From Lewinellaceae bacterium (lineage in GTDB: Bacteria; Bacteroidota; Bacteroidia; Chitinophagales; Saprospiraceae), in the NCBI GenBank assembly GCA_020636435.1, contig JACJXX010000002.1, forward strand, positions 3,472,001 to 3,536,000: a stretch of 64,000 nt of DNA, written 5' to 3'. The translations under genes and the position numbers were made by a program. Below are positions 52,979-62,051 of the stretch, in pieces. The notes beneath the pieces are model-generated. The model was given only the letters and a program-made list of their open reading frames with translations, was not told the DNA's origin and ran no database searches. Within the stretch, counting starts at the first letter, position 1, and each line of letters opens with the position of its first letter.

Positions 52979-55063
52979 TCAAGCCAGCATTTCTTTCATA
53001 TTCAGCACATTAACCACCAATTTATCGTTAGCCTTGGCGAATTCGATCAGTTGGGAAATACTATCTAAACAGGGTGCTTCTTCCCCTTCGCACATCAAGA
53101 CAAGCATAGTTATATTGGCCACCTCTCTGGCCAGGGCCCGTTGAATGATCCATTTCCGGCCACGGAGCCAATGGCAGGTGCCGCTGTCCCACAACCAGTT
53201 GGGCAACTCCTCCCGGTCGTTGAGCTCGAGAATCTTGTGCTGCTGGCCGTTCCTGGAAAGTTTCAGGAAGCGGTTCCGCCAGTTATCATCTGTTGATTCG
53301 AATGCCTGGCTAATATAAGCATCTTTAGGGATGGGCAAGCAAACCTCGGTGGCAATGCCTAATTTGGCGCAAGCCTCCTGAAATAGGATGTCCCCCTCTG
53401 GAGCAGCACAGGACATGCCGAGAAGGGCAGGTGGTTGGTTATCACCAGCCAACTTCAGGAGTACCTTTTCCAGTTTTTTCTGAATCTTCCCTTCACTTTC
53501 AGGCGGAATAACAGGGAATCCCTTTTCCAGTTTTTCCATCCGGGGCCCTGCGAAAATGATGATGTGGTTAGGGCTTCGCGGGAACTGGTATCTTTCTTCA
53601 ACCGACTGAATGACATACTCCGCCAATTCGGTATTTATCCCCAGGCGCGAGAACAAAAGGAGTTGGCTCTTGGCCGAGGCCCAGGCGTAAACGCTCTCGG
53701 CGCTGATGGCATTTTTGAAAGCGTTGGCCACTCTTTCGCAGTTTTCATCGGTCAGGAAAAGATAATTGGCATTAGCGATGTTGGCGTCGATTTTTTCAGC
53801 TACGCCAGCATCCGGGCTTTTCAGCCGGGCCTCGATCGAAGCCAGGGCTAGGGTTTTAAGGGTTTCAACTTCTTTTTTCAGGGAAATGCTATAGACCTGG
53901 GCTTCGTCGTCATTATCAAAAATAGCTTTCCACCCACTCTCCTGCTCCAGTGCCTGAAAAATGACGCCCATCTGTAAAGCGCCAACTCCGGAATAGAAAT
54001 GGTTAAGATCCTGGAAATAGGCATAGCGGTAAGCTTCGTAGGTTGCTTTCAACCCACGGTTGGCGGCGTGCTGGCGGCGCTTTTCCAAGGACTCCAGATG
54101 CTCGAATTCCAGGCGCCAGTGGGTTTTGTTGTTGCGGCCGCTCAATGTCAATGCTTCCGTTCGATCCTGCAGGGTGGCCGCTGGTGTATTCAACACATTT
54201 TGGATGGCCTGGTGAGACAACTCGAACAACTGCCGCTTACCCTGACGGTTCTTACCCGAAGCCTCCGATTTTTTGTCAGTGGCCTTCCTCGACAATTTAA
54301 ACAGTACTTTGCGTGAACCGCGGCGGAACAACCGCTCATAGATGCTGGCCAGGTAGAGGTTGCTTTCAATATCCGTTGGATAGTATTTCCGAACCTCTTC
54401 CCAACTTCTCCTAGACCCCTCGAAATCATTCAGGTTGAATTGGGCTTTGGCAACCAAACGGAGGCCCGCCCAGTCAAAGTCGCGCTTGCGTACTTCATCC
54501 GACAATAGCCGCAGCCAGCCCTTTAATTTAGCTGATTCGGCCCGTTCGACCTCATAACGGAATTCCGCCGGCACTTGCTCTTCTAAAGCTGGCTCCTGGA
54601 GTTTAGGCAGCATCTGGAATACAGGGCTGTCCCACTGCCGGTCGCTCTTCAACGTAGCCTGGATGATCTCCTGAAGTTTTTTCCTTGAATTACCCGGTTT
54701 CTGAGCATCATAAGTGAAATATCGGTCCGTTTGCAGGTCAAATGGAATATCATCTGATAAGGATTCATCTCGCAATAAGATGGTTCGGCTCTTCCTCAAA
54801 GCGTGCCGGATGCCCAACTCATAAAATACATTCGCATTGTGGATGGATAGGTCGCAGATCACCAGGTCGGCTTTGAAGATCAGCCACAACATATCCTCCC
54901 GGATATTGCCGGCTTCATTAATTTCACTCATCGAGCCTCCATTGAATTCAACATCCGAAAGGGCGGGCTTAATCATTTTTTCGTAGACATGGTCAAAGTC
55001 TACTTCATTTCCTTCCCGATCTTTCTTAACGCCAAATGGGCGAATAACAAATGCGCGCGGCAT
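52979..55063 (-). CDS. Deoxyribosyltransferase/TIR-like domain, TPR-S (TRAFs-binding type) and C-terminal Rossmann-like domain
   Basis: This is a 694-aa soluble protein. Residues 1-140 look like the nucleoside 2-deoxyribosyltransferase/TIR-like superfamily (AFVIRPFGVKKDREGNEVDF, MLWLIFKADLVICDLSIHNA, NVFYELGIRHALRKSRTIL). Residues about 180-490 match the TPR-S/TRAFs-binding region (LRLVAKAQFNLNDFEGSRRS, YYPTDIESNLYLASIYERLF, YAYFQDLNHFYSGVGALQMG, TDENCERVANAFKNAISAE). From about 505, IIIFAGPRMEKLEKGFPVIP, LLGMSCAAPEGDILFQEACA and VCLPIPKDAYISQAFES look like a SLOG/Rossmannoid ligand-binding domain. The combination is known in predicted nucleotide-signalling conflict proteins. A role as a single-gene NAD/nucleotide-acting defence protein is inferred; its catalytic Glu was not assigned with certainty. 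Confidence 0.78.
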   Translation of the reverse strand: MPRAFVIRPFGVKKDREGNEVDFDHVYEKMIKPALSDVEFNGGSMSEINEAGNIREDMLWLIFKADLVICDLSIHNANVFYELGIRHALRKSRTILLRDESLSDDIPFDLQTDRYFTYDAQKPGNSRKKLQEIIQATLKSDRQWDSPVFQMLPKLQEPALEEQVPAEFRYEVERAESAKLKGWLRLLSDEVRKRDFDWAGLRLVAKAQFNLNDFEGSRRSWEEVRKYYPTDIESNLYLASIYERLFRRGSRKVLFKLSRKATDKKSEASGKNRQGKRQLFELSHQAIQNVLNTPAATLQDRTEALTLSGRNNKTHWRLEFEHLESLEKRRQHAANRGLKATYEAYRYAYFQDLNHFYSGVGALQMGVIFQALEQESGWKAIFDNDDEAQVYSISLKKEVETLKTLALASIEARLKSPDAGVAEKIDANIANANYLFLTDENCERVANAFKNAISAESVYAWASAKSQLLLFSRLGINTELAEYVIQSVEERYQFPRSPNHIIIFAGPRMEKLEKGFPVIPPESEGKIQKKLEKVLLKLAGDNQPPALLGMSCAAPEGDILFQEACAKLGIATEVCLPIPKDAYISQAFESTDDNWRNRFLKLSRNGQQHKILELNDREELPNWLWDSGTCHWLRGRKWIIQRALAREVANITMLVLMCEGEEAPCLDSISQLIEFAKANDKLVVNVLNMKEMLA

Positions 55064-55245
55064 AATTGCGTTTTTAGGGTTTTCAGGGTTTTTCCGGGGG
55101 CAGCAAGTAATATGACGTAGGGTTTGAGGTTTAAATACGTACTGAAGAGCGTTTTGTTTCGCCAGCAGGCTATAGCTATGAATCCCTCACTGCATTGCCG
55201 CCCCCATTCCACCTAAATTCATGTGAATTATGCCCAAAAAGCCTG

Positions 55246-55268
55246 CCCCAAAGGGGCCACTATTGTGG
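55246..55268. repeat. Miniature double-hairpin sequence, copy 1
   Basis: CCCC-AAA-GGGG is directly followed by CCAC-TATT-GTGG, flanked by CCTG and AAAGG. The same 22-23 bases occur at 57082-57103 inside repeat B copy 2. The rest of 55064-55345 is noncoding leader with no promoter I can name. Confidence 0.7.
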
Positions 55269-55345
55269 AAAGGCTTACATATCATTGCCCTGGATTTGCA
55301 TAACAATAGAACCATTTAGCCATTTAACAATTCTTTCCTCTCCCC

Positions 55346-56686
55346 TCACCTCATCTCCACCAACGCCGTCCACACGCTCAGCCGCCCCTCCTCCATCCTC
55401 GTCCATATCGGACGGACATGCCCGCCGTGGGCGCTGATGTCATTGTAATCGCCGAAGAAAACGCCGCCATCCGGAGTGAAGGGCTTTTCGCTGATGCGCC
55501 GGTTCGCGAAACTGCGGCCGCCGTCGGCCGACCAGGCGAGGTAAACGTCGGTGCGGTCGTCGGAATAAGCGCGGCGGTCGTAGAAGACGAAGTAGAGGAT
55601 GCCGGTGGTTTGGTCGATGTCCATCCAGGTGAAGAACTGCTGTTTGCCGGGGGCGTCGTTGTTGACGCGGATGGGCTCGCTCCAGCTGAGGCCGCCGTCT
55701 TTGGAATAGGCCAGCCAAATGTCGGTGTCATCCGCGCCGTTGCGCTGGTCGCTCCAGTTGACGTAAATAGTGCCTTTGTTGGGGCCGTCGCCGAGGTCAG
55801 CGACGGTAATCGGCATGCCGTTGCAGCGAAAGATGCCGGGAATGTCGAAAGCCCAGCCGCCGGGTTGCTCGGCGATGACGATATCCTCCTGCAGCCAGGT
55901 TTTGCCGCCGTCCAGCGAGCGGTCGAAGTAGATTTTTTCATCGTAGGACCAGGCAACGTAAATCTCGCCGTTGGGGCCCACGGCGGGCACAGCGCCCTCA
56001 GTGGCCTGGTCCCCATCCAGGCAATCGCCTTCGAACTGGCTGATGGCGACGGCCTCGCTCCAGCTCAGGCCGCCGTCGGTGGAACTGGAAAAGAGGATGC
56101 GGCTGTGGTCGTCCGGGTCGCGGCTGTCGTATTCGTCAAACTCTGTCCAGGTGACGTACAGGTGGTTGTTGCGGGGGTCGGCGGCCAGCCAATGCTTGTC
56201 CTGGTCGTGAGGAGGGCGCAGGCCGGCGAAGGCGCCTTCGCTCCAGGTTTTGCCGCCGTCGTCGGAGCGCTGGATGACGATGCGGTCCAGCCAGCTGTCG
56301 CCAAGGGAGAAAGAACTGTTTCCCGGATTGGACAGATGGGCATAAAAAAAACGGCCGGCATAGTCGGCCAGGATGACCGGGTCGCCGTAGACGCCAAACG
56401 GAGAGCGAAGCCGGTCTCCCTGCCAGGTTTTGCCGCCATCTTCGGAGTAGTACACCCGGTCGAGGATGGCGCCGGCCACGACCCTATCGGGGTCCGCCGG
56501 GCTGATGGCGATGCTGGGCTCGCAGGGGCCGGCGAAGCTGCCCTGGCCGATCAGGATGTTGGGTATTTCGGCGGGGAGTTGGGCGGCATTGGGGACGGTT
56601 TGGCGTTGGCAGGCCAGGAGGGTTGTGAGCAGGCAGAGGGATAGGGTGGCTGTGCGGGCGCTGGCGGTTTGATGGTTTTTCTTCAT
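55346..56686 (-). CDS. Lipoprotein with BNR/Asp-box repeats (sialidase-like propeller)
   Basis: This 446-aa lipoprotein has the lipobox TTLLAC. At least five Asp-box-like motifs are present (YYSEDGGKTW, QRSDDGGKTW, SSSTDGGLSW, DRSLDGGKTW, AYSKDGGLSW, WSADGGRSF), giving a six-bladed propeller as in sialidases. No sialidase FRIP/RIP arginine site or paired Tyr/Glu could be assigned, so enzymatic activity is unproven; many such proteins are non-catalytic exo-alpha-sialidase-like surface proteins. It stands alone on the minus strand between noncoding repeats. Confidence 0.82.
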   Translation of the reverse strand: MKKNHQTASARTATLSLCLLTTLLACQRQTVPNAAQLPAEIPNILIGQGSFAGPCEPSIAISPADPDRVVAGAILDRVYYSEDGGKTWQGDRLRSPFGVYGDPVILADYAGRFFYAHLSNPGNSSFSLGDSWLDRIVIQRSDDGGKTWSEGAFAGLRPPHDQDKHWLAADPRNNHLYVTWTEFDEYDSRDPDDHSRILFSSSTDGGLSWSEAVAISQFEGDCLDGDQATEGAVPAVGPNGEIYVAWSYDEKIYFDRSLDGGKTWLQEDIVIAEQPGGWAFDIPGIFRCNGMPITVADLGDGPNKGTIYVNWSDQRNGADDTDIWLAYSKDGGLSWSEPIRVNNDAPGKQQFFTWMDIDQTTGILYFVFYDRRAYSDDRTDVYLAWSADGGRSFANRRISEKPFTPDGGVFFGDYNDISAHGGHVRPIWTRMEEGRLSVWTALVEMR

Positions 56687-56975
56687 AATTGTTCGGCATT
56701 CAAGGCTGCGGAATGGCTTTTTTCGGGCTCAATTTACAAAATGGGTAGGTATTTTATTCTGTCAGCTATACGCTTTTGTCTGATTCTCAGGTACTGGACA
56801 CTGAAAAATTTTTGATGAGTTTTAGCTACTTCTCTTATTTCGATCTTTGGTTTTTCTTCTTTTAACCGAACAAATCGGGAACCCAGCTTTTGCTTTCTAC
56901 CTTCAATAGCTGTAACTTTCTGCCTGAATACTCACTATAGCTTTATTGGTTTTTAGGCATTTGGGAGAGTGGGAG

Positions 56976-57142
56976 GTAACTTCTCAATAAATGTCGTTTT
57001 GCTGCCAGTCCTGTAAGGACGAAAGGCCATTTCCAGGGCCATGAGGCCCTGGAAATGGGATTTAGTGTTGTTTTAGTCCTGCCCCAAAGGGGCCACTATG
57101 TGGTAAGGACGACAGGTTTTATTCTATATATTGAGAAGCTAC
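56976..57142. repeat. Dispersed intergenic repeat, family B copy 2, with nested insertion
   Basis: The end arms GTAACTTCTCAATAAAT (56976-56992) and ATATATTGAGAAGCTAC (57126-57142) have two mismatches. It shares with copy 1 (43627-43763) the order GCTGCCAGT, GGCCCTGGAA, TTTAGTCCTG and TTTTATT. At 57082-57103 a 22-base double hairpin (CCCC-AAA-GGGG, CCAC-TAT-GTGG) interrupts GTCCTG/TAAGGAC, which is continuous in copy 1. The surrounding gap 56687-57469 is otherwise AT-rich noncoding sequence without a clear promoter. Confidence 0.85.
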
Positions 57143-57469
57143 CTAATGACACTCAGTTGCCGCCTGCAAATGGGTCTCAAATAACCCCAAAACGGCACCG
57201 GCAAAGCCCGAAGGTTTTCCTACCTTCGCTTGCCCATTACAGAACTGTAAGGGGCAACCCTCTAAAAATAGGCAGATTGGGCCTAATCGACAAGAAAACC
57301 GGGGAACGAAAATACCCTTCTGACTTCGGGCACATGTACAGCCCCCCTAAAGATAGTCGCTGTTTTGAACTGCATCCATTCTAATGCCGCACCCAGCCTT
57401 CGACGATTTTCCCCAAACAAAACCATTTCCTTCCCCAAATTCTCTATTTTTAACCCAAAAATCGCCAAT

Positions 57470-59485
57470 ATGAGAATACCCTTTCTTTTCATACTAACCT
57501 CACTCTTAATGGTATCAAGCTGTAAACCCTCTCAGGAGGAAACTACCTTTGAGTCGTACGACGATTATCCCGTTTACGAAGGCGGCGGCCTCGGCGTCCG
57601 GTATTCCCCGGAAAACACTACATTCCGCCTGTGGGCACCCACGGCGGAGGAAGTCGCCCTGCGCTTCTACAATCAGGCACTGGGCAGCGAGGCTACCCGC
57701 GAAACGGCGATGAAAAAAGCAGAACAGGGCACCTGGCTGGCCTCTTTCGATGAGGATTTGAACGGCACTTACTACACCTTCCAGGTAAAAGCAGACGGCC
57801 AGTGGCTGGACGAAACGCCCGGCCCCAACGCCACCGCCGCCGGCACCAACGGCAAACGCGGCCAGGTTGTCGATCTGGCTGCCACTAACCCGGAAGGATG
57901 GGCCGACAGCAGGCGCCCGCCCCTCGCCAGCCCAACGGATATCATCATCTATGAACTGCATGTGCGCGACCTCTCCACCCACCCCAGCTCCGGCATACAA
58001 CACAAAGGCAAATTCCTGGGCCTGGCCGAAACCGGGACCAAAAGCCCCCAGGGACTGTCCACCGGGTTGGACCACATCAAGGAACTTGGGGTTACCCACA
58101 TCCACCTGCTTCCTTCTTTCGATTTTCTGTCGGTGGATGAGACAAAACTGGAAGACAACAAATTCAACTGGGGCTACGACCCTCACCTTTATAATGTGCC
58201 GGAAGGCAGTTATTCTACAGATCCCGCCGATGGCGCCGTGCGCATCCGCGAGTTCAAGCAGATGGTGAAAACCCTGCACGACAACGGCCTGCGGGTCATC
58301 ATGGACGTGGTGTACAACCATACCGGGGCTACCGAAAACTCGGTGTTTAACCAGACGGTGCCGGGTTATTACTACCGCCACAATGAAGACGGCAGCTTCT
58401 CCAACGCCTCCGCCTGCGGCAACGAAACTGCCTCGGAACGGGCCATGATGCGCCAATTCATCATCGAGTCGGTCAAATACTGGGCGACCGAATACCAGGT
58501 CGACGGTTTTCGCTTCGACCTGATGGGCATCCACGATATCGAGACGATGAACCAGGTCAGCGAGGCACTGCGCGAGATCGACCCCAGCATCTTTATTTAC
58601 GGCGAAGGCTGGACGGCCGGCGACAGCCCCCTGCCGGTGGAGAAAAGGGCACTGAAGCGCCATACTGCCCAACTGAAGGGCGTCGCCGCTTTCAGCGACG
58701 ACATCCGCGACGCCATCAAGGGCCATGTGTTCACCCACGACGATCCGGGCTTCGTGAGCGGCAAGCCGGGCCAGGAAGGCCGCATCCAGTTTGGCGTCAC
58801 CGCCGCCACCCAACACCCGCAGCTCGACTACGATTCCATACAAATTTACGATGCCGACGGCCCCTGGTCGCCCAGCCCGGCTCAAACGATCACCTACTTT
58901 TCCTGCCACGACAACAATACCCTCTGGGACCGGCTTACCCTTTCCCGGCCCGACGCGTCCATGGATGAGAAGATTCAGATGCAAAAACTGGCGGGCGCCA
59001 TTGTGCTGACCTCCCAGGGCGTCTCCTTCCTGCACGCCGGGGTGGAAATGGCGCGCAGCAAGCAGGGCGTTGAAAATTCCTTCGAGTCGCCGGACAGCAT
59101 CAACCAGATCAGGTGGGAACGGAAAGCTAAATTCAAAGAAGTGTTCGACTATTACCAGGGCCTGATCGCCCTGCGCAAAGCGCATCCGGCCTTCCGGATG
59201 CCCACCACTGAAATGGTGCAACAACACCTGCAATTCCTGGAGCCCTCCGAGCCCAACATAGTAGCCTTCACCCTGTCCGGCAACGCCAACGGCGACAACT
59301 GGAAAGACATCCTGGTAATCTACAACGCCAACCCGGAGTACAAGAGCATCGCCATTCCCGCCGGCGCCTGGACTGTCGCGGTGGACGGAGATCACGTCGT
59401 AGAGGAAGGGCTGGGAACCATGAGTACCGACGAGCTGGCCGTGCCGGGCGTTACGGCGATGGTGTTGTATAAAAAAGATGAATAA
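57470..59485 (+). CDS. pulA: Type I pullulanase (GH13), surface or periplasmic lipoprotein
   Basis: This protein is about 671 aa from MRIPFLFILTSLLMVSSC (57470), a lipoprotein signal with lipobox VSSC. A CBM48-like N-domain (GLGVRYSPENTTFRLWAPTA) precedes a GH13 barrel. The pullulanase signature NWGYDPHLYNVPEGSYS is present, with the nucleophile in VDGFRFDLMGIHD, the acid in FIYGEGWTAGDS and the third carboxylate in FSCHDNNTLWD. It cleaves alpha-1,6 links of pullulan, glycogen or starch. An upstream in-frame extension to 57365 lacks a signal and is rejected. The sugar transporter gene follows 127 bases downstream. Confidence 0.93.
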   Translation: MRIPFLFILTSLLMVSSCKPSQEETTFESYDDYPVYEGGGLGVRYSPENTTFRLWAPTAEEVALRFYNQALGSEATRETAMKKAEQGTWLASFDEDLNGTYYTFQVKADGQWLDETPGPNATAAGTNGKRGQVVDLAATNPEGWADSRRPPLASPTDIIIYELHVRDLSTHPSSGIQHKGKFLGLAETGTKSPQGLSTGLDHIKELGVTHIHLLPSFDFLSVDETKLEDNKFNWGYDPHLYNVPEGSYSTDPADGAVRIREFKQMVKTLHDNGLRVIMDVVYNHTGATENSVFNQTVPGYYYRHNEDGSFSNASACGNETASERAMMRQFIIESVKYWATEYQVDGFRFDLMGIHDIETMNQVSEALREIDPSIFIYGEGWTAGDSPLPVEKRALKRHTAQLKGVAAFSDDIRDAIKGHVFTHDDPGFVSGKPGQEGRIQFGVTAATQHPQLDYDSIQIYDADGPWSPSPAQTITYFSCHDNNTLWDRLTLSRPDASMDEKIQMQKLAGAIVLTSQGVSFLHAGVEMARSKQGVENSFESPDSINQIRWERKAKFKEVFDYYQGLIALRKAHPAFRMPTTEMVQQHLQFLEPSEPNIVAFTLSGNANGDNWKDILVIYNANPEYKSIAIPAGAWTVAVDGDHVVEEGLGTMSTDELAVPGVTAMVLYKKDE

Positions 59486-59612
59486 GGAACGATGAAACGC
59501 ATGCTCGCTGGCAGGCCTTCCAAAACCCGTGAAAATCCGCTCAATCCGTGTCATCCGTGTTCTATCTTCATCCACGCCTGCCACCCTTCACAAGAATAAT
59601 TAAACCAACAAC

Positions 59613-61091
59613 ATGCTAGACATCCAAAAACGACTAACCAACTCCTTCTACGTCATCCTCAGCCTGCCGGCCACCGCCATGGGCTTTGCCCTATCCGTGC
59701 AAATCTCCGCCCTGAGCTGGATACTGAGCACCCAGTACCACCTGGAGATCGAAGACATCGGACTGGTTTGGGCCGCCGGGCCGATCGCCGGCATCCTGGG
59801 GCAGGTCATCATCGGCGCCATTAGCGACAACGTGTGGTTCTTCAACGGGCGCCGCCGCCCCTTCATCCTGATCGGCGGCGTGCTGGCGGCCCTGATGCTG
59901 CTGGCCCTGCCCAACATCGACGTGATCAACAAAGCCATGGGGCTGGAGGCTATCCTGGGCATGGCTATTGCGGTGGCCCTCACCCTGGACCTGGCCATCA
60001 ATGTGAGCTTCAACCCTACCCGTTCCATCATCGCCGACGTGACGCCCGAAGGCAAGGAGCGGACCAAGGGCTACACCTGGATGCAGACCATCTCGGGCAC
60101 CTTTGGCGTGCTGGCCTACGCGGTAGGCGCTGTTTGGGACAATTACACGCTGATCTATTCCGGCGCCATCCTGGTGCTGCTGCTGTCCATCATTCCCACC
60201 TTCTTCATCGAAGAGCCGCGGGAACTCCAGGCCGCCGAACCGGACGAAGAGGACGGGGAGGTAGTGCATAAACCGGGCTTTTCCCTGCGGGAGACCTTTA
60301 TGGCCATCCGCCCGCTGTGGGGCTTTCTGCTGTATGCCATCTACGGCATCAGCCTGCGCCTCGGCGGCATCAGCCCGAAGACCCATTACTTCGAGCTCTT
60401 CTGCCTGGCGCTCACCCTGGCGCTGATGGCACAAGCGCTGCTCAAAAGCGAGGAGGGCAAGAAGCGTTCCGAAGCCGGCATGATCGGTTTCCAGAAGGTG
60501 CTGGCCGCTCATTCCTTTACCTGGATCGGCGTGCAAACCATGTTTATTTATATGTTCGCCTACGTCAACTACCGCCTGCCGGAGCTGGGAGACGTCAGCA
60601 TGGGGCGGGTGGTGTCCATCAGCTTTCTCATCCTCAACGCGGTGGGGGCCATCCTGCCGGCTACCGTGCTCGAGCCGCTGGCCTTCCGCCTCGGGCGCGT
60701 CAAGGTGCATGCGGGCTGCATCGCCATTATGGCTCTCGGCTACGCCGGCATCCTCTTCCTGGGCCACAGCGCCATGATGATCTACATCATGATGGCGGTG
60801 CTCGGCATCGGTTGGGCGGCGACGGTGAGCCTGCCCTTCGCCATCATGTCCCAGAAGGTCGACCAGTCCAAAATGGGCCTGTACATGGGCTTGTTCAACC
60901 TCTCGGTGGTGCTGCCGCAGCTGGTGGCCAGCCTGGGCGTCGGCCAGATCATCGGCCAGATGGAGGACAAGAGCATCACCTTTGTGGTTTGCGCCCTGGT
61001 GTTAGCCGTTTCGGCCGTTTCCTGGATGTTGGTGAAGGAGGAGCAGCCGGGCGTGGAAGCGGGGGGCGTGACTGGGGGTGGCGGGCATTAG
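59613..61091 (+). CDS. MFS sugar transporter, SLC45/sucrose-proton symporter-like
   Basis: This 492-aa permease has 12 predicted membrane segments. Family marks are ATAMGFALSVQISALSWIL, GQVIIGAISDNVWFFNGRRR, PFILIGGVLAALMLLALP, NPTRSIIADVTPEGKERTKG and SLPFAIMSQKVDQSKMGLYM. The RRRPFI loop and the GxxSD motif fit the glycoside-pentoside-hexuronide/SLC45 type found with maltodextrin genes in Flavobacteria-like species. Placed after pullulanase, it probably imports maltose or maltodextrins. The very C-terminus is Gly-rich (GGVTGGGGH). Confidence 0.88.
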   Translation: MLDIQKRLTNSFYVILSLPATAMGFALSVQISALSWILSTQYHLEIEDIGLVWAAGPIAGILGQVIIGAISDNVWFFNGRRRPFILIGGVLAALMLLALPNIDVINKAMGLEAILGMAIAVALTLDLAINVSFNPTRSIIADVTPEGKERTKGYTWMQTISGTFGVLAYAVGAVWDNYTLIYSGAILVLLLSIIPTFFIEEPRELQAAEPDEEDGEVVHKPGFSLRETFMAIRPLWGFLLYAIYGISLRLGGISPKTHYFELFCLALTLALMAQALLKSEEGKKRSEAGMIGFQKVLAAHSFTWIGVQTMFIYMFAYVNYRLPELGDVSMGRVVSISFLILNAVGAILPATVLEPLAFRLGRVKVHAGCIAIMALGYAGILFLGHSAMMIYIMMAVLGIGWAATVSLPFAIMSQKVDQSKMGLYMGLFNLSVVLPQLVASLGVGQIIGQMEDKSITFVVCALVLAVSAVSWMLVKEEQPGVEAGGVTGGGGH

Positions 61092-61228
61092 AAGCGGCAG
61101 GAATTCAGTGAATAAGTGGATCAGTAGCTCGGCAAATGCAAAATTGCCGGAATAGAACCATCTATCTAAAAAAGCTGTTATCTTTAAACTTTGCATACAG
61201 CAATATTTGCTTTCAATATATGCACCTC

Positions 61229-61576
61229 ATGACGAACCGAATCGAATCGAATCCGTATTTATCGCATGCTCAACTAGAGAAGGTCAGGGAGTTATGTGCC
61301 CAATACCGGGTAACCAGCCTCCACCTCTTCGGCTCAGTACTCACCGATGATTTTCGGGCGGACAGCGATGTAGACTTCCTGGTTTGTTTCCAGGAAATGG
61401 ACCTTCTGGAATATGCTGACAACTTTTTCGACTTTCTCGACGAGTTACGCAAGGCTGTCAACAGAGAGGTAGACCTTGTTATTGAAAAAGATCTTTCCAA
61501 TCCAATCCTGATCGAAGAGATCAACGCCAATAAAGCCCTTATCTATGAGCAAGAAGATTCAGAAGTGGTTGCTTGA
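61229..61576 (+). CDS. MNT-type nucleotidyltransferase
   Basis: This protein of about 115 aa has the minimal nucleotidyltransferase fold: RVTSLHLFGSVLTDDF then RADSDVDFLVCFQE (GS...D-x-D motif) and a third carboxylate near REVDLVIEKDLSN. MNT proteins often pair with a HEPN toxin as an antitoxin that AMPylates or modifies it. The next gene (61591) is not HEPN-like, so the expected partner is missing. MTNRIESNP at 61229 is the chosen start; MHLMTNR at 61220 is the alternative. Confidence 0.83.
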   Translation: MTNRIESNPYLSHAQLEKVRELCAQYRVTSLHLFGSVLTDDFRADSDVDFLVCFQEMDLLEYADNFFDFLDELRKAVNREVDLVIEKDLSNPILIEEINANKALIYEQEDSEVVA

Positions 61577-61590
61577 TAAAAACCCACCAC

Positions 61591-61992
61591 ATGCCAAACA
61601 AACTCATCGAAGTCTCCAGGCGATTTAAAGAAACCGAGCCTGAACGCGAGGAACGCATCCAGAACGAAATCATCGTCGATGCTTATGACGACGACGAAGT
61701 CGCCTCCTCCTGGTATTACTACCTCGACGAAATGTTGCATTTTCCCTTTACCGCCATGGTACATACCCATCGGTCGGGCAATACGTCGTATGCCTCTCAG
61801 GTAGAAATAAAAGAGATGGCGGAAATGTCCCGCTGCGGCTACGGGCAGATGTGGGTGCGAGGAGCGCTTTCCCTGCAAAAAAATACGCCCTTGCACTTTT
61901 TCCTCTCCGACATCACCAGTGTTGAAGAAGACGAGGAAAGGGTAATGGCTTTAGAAGACTGGAACTATTGGTGCCGCAACCAATTGTCCTAG
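61591..61992 (+). CDS. CcbP-like calcium-binding protein
   Basis: This 133-aa acidic soluble protein starts at the ATG at 61591 (MPNKLIEVSRRF). EREERIQNEIIVDAYDDDEV, ASSWYYYLDEMLHFPFTAMV and VMALEDWNYW resemble the CcbP calcium-binding family known from cyanobacteria and found in scattered bacteria. The conserved W-YYYL-FPF core is visible; acidic residues could bind calcium. It follows the MNT gene by 14 bases and is likely co-transcribed. A toxin-antitoxin link was considered and not supported. Confidence 0.7.
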   Translation: MPNKLIEVSRRFKETEPEREERIQNEIIVDAYDDDEVASSWYYYLDEMLHFPFTAMVHTHRSGNTSYASQVEIKEMAEMSRCGYGQMWVRGALSLQKNTPLHFFLSDITSVEEDEERVMALEDWNYWCRNQLS

Positions 61993-62008
61993 TGAAAATT
62001 TAAGATCG

Positions 62009-62048
62009 AAAAGTAAATTTTCACTATCTTTGGTGAAAATTTACTTTT
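62009..62048 (+). promoter_or_regulatory. Palindromic promoter/operator of the DUF4143 ATPase gene
   Basis: The perfect 16-base arms AAAAGTAAATTTTCAC (62009-62024) and its complement (62033-62048) exactly flank an 8-base TATCTTTG (62025-62032), a consensus -7 box. A further direct half site AGTGAAAATTTA stands at 61991-62002. The ATG follows 3 bases after the right arm. A protein bound to the palindrome would block RNA polymerase, and the leader could be almost absent. Confidence 0.65.
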
Positions 62049-62051
62049 TAA

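Noticed and set aside
61591..61992. HEPN toxin partner for the MNT gene
   Set aside because: The downstream protein lacks the R-x4-6-H motif and the helical pattern, and resembles CcbP instead.
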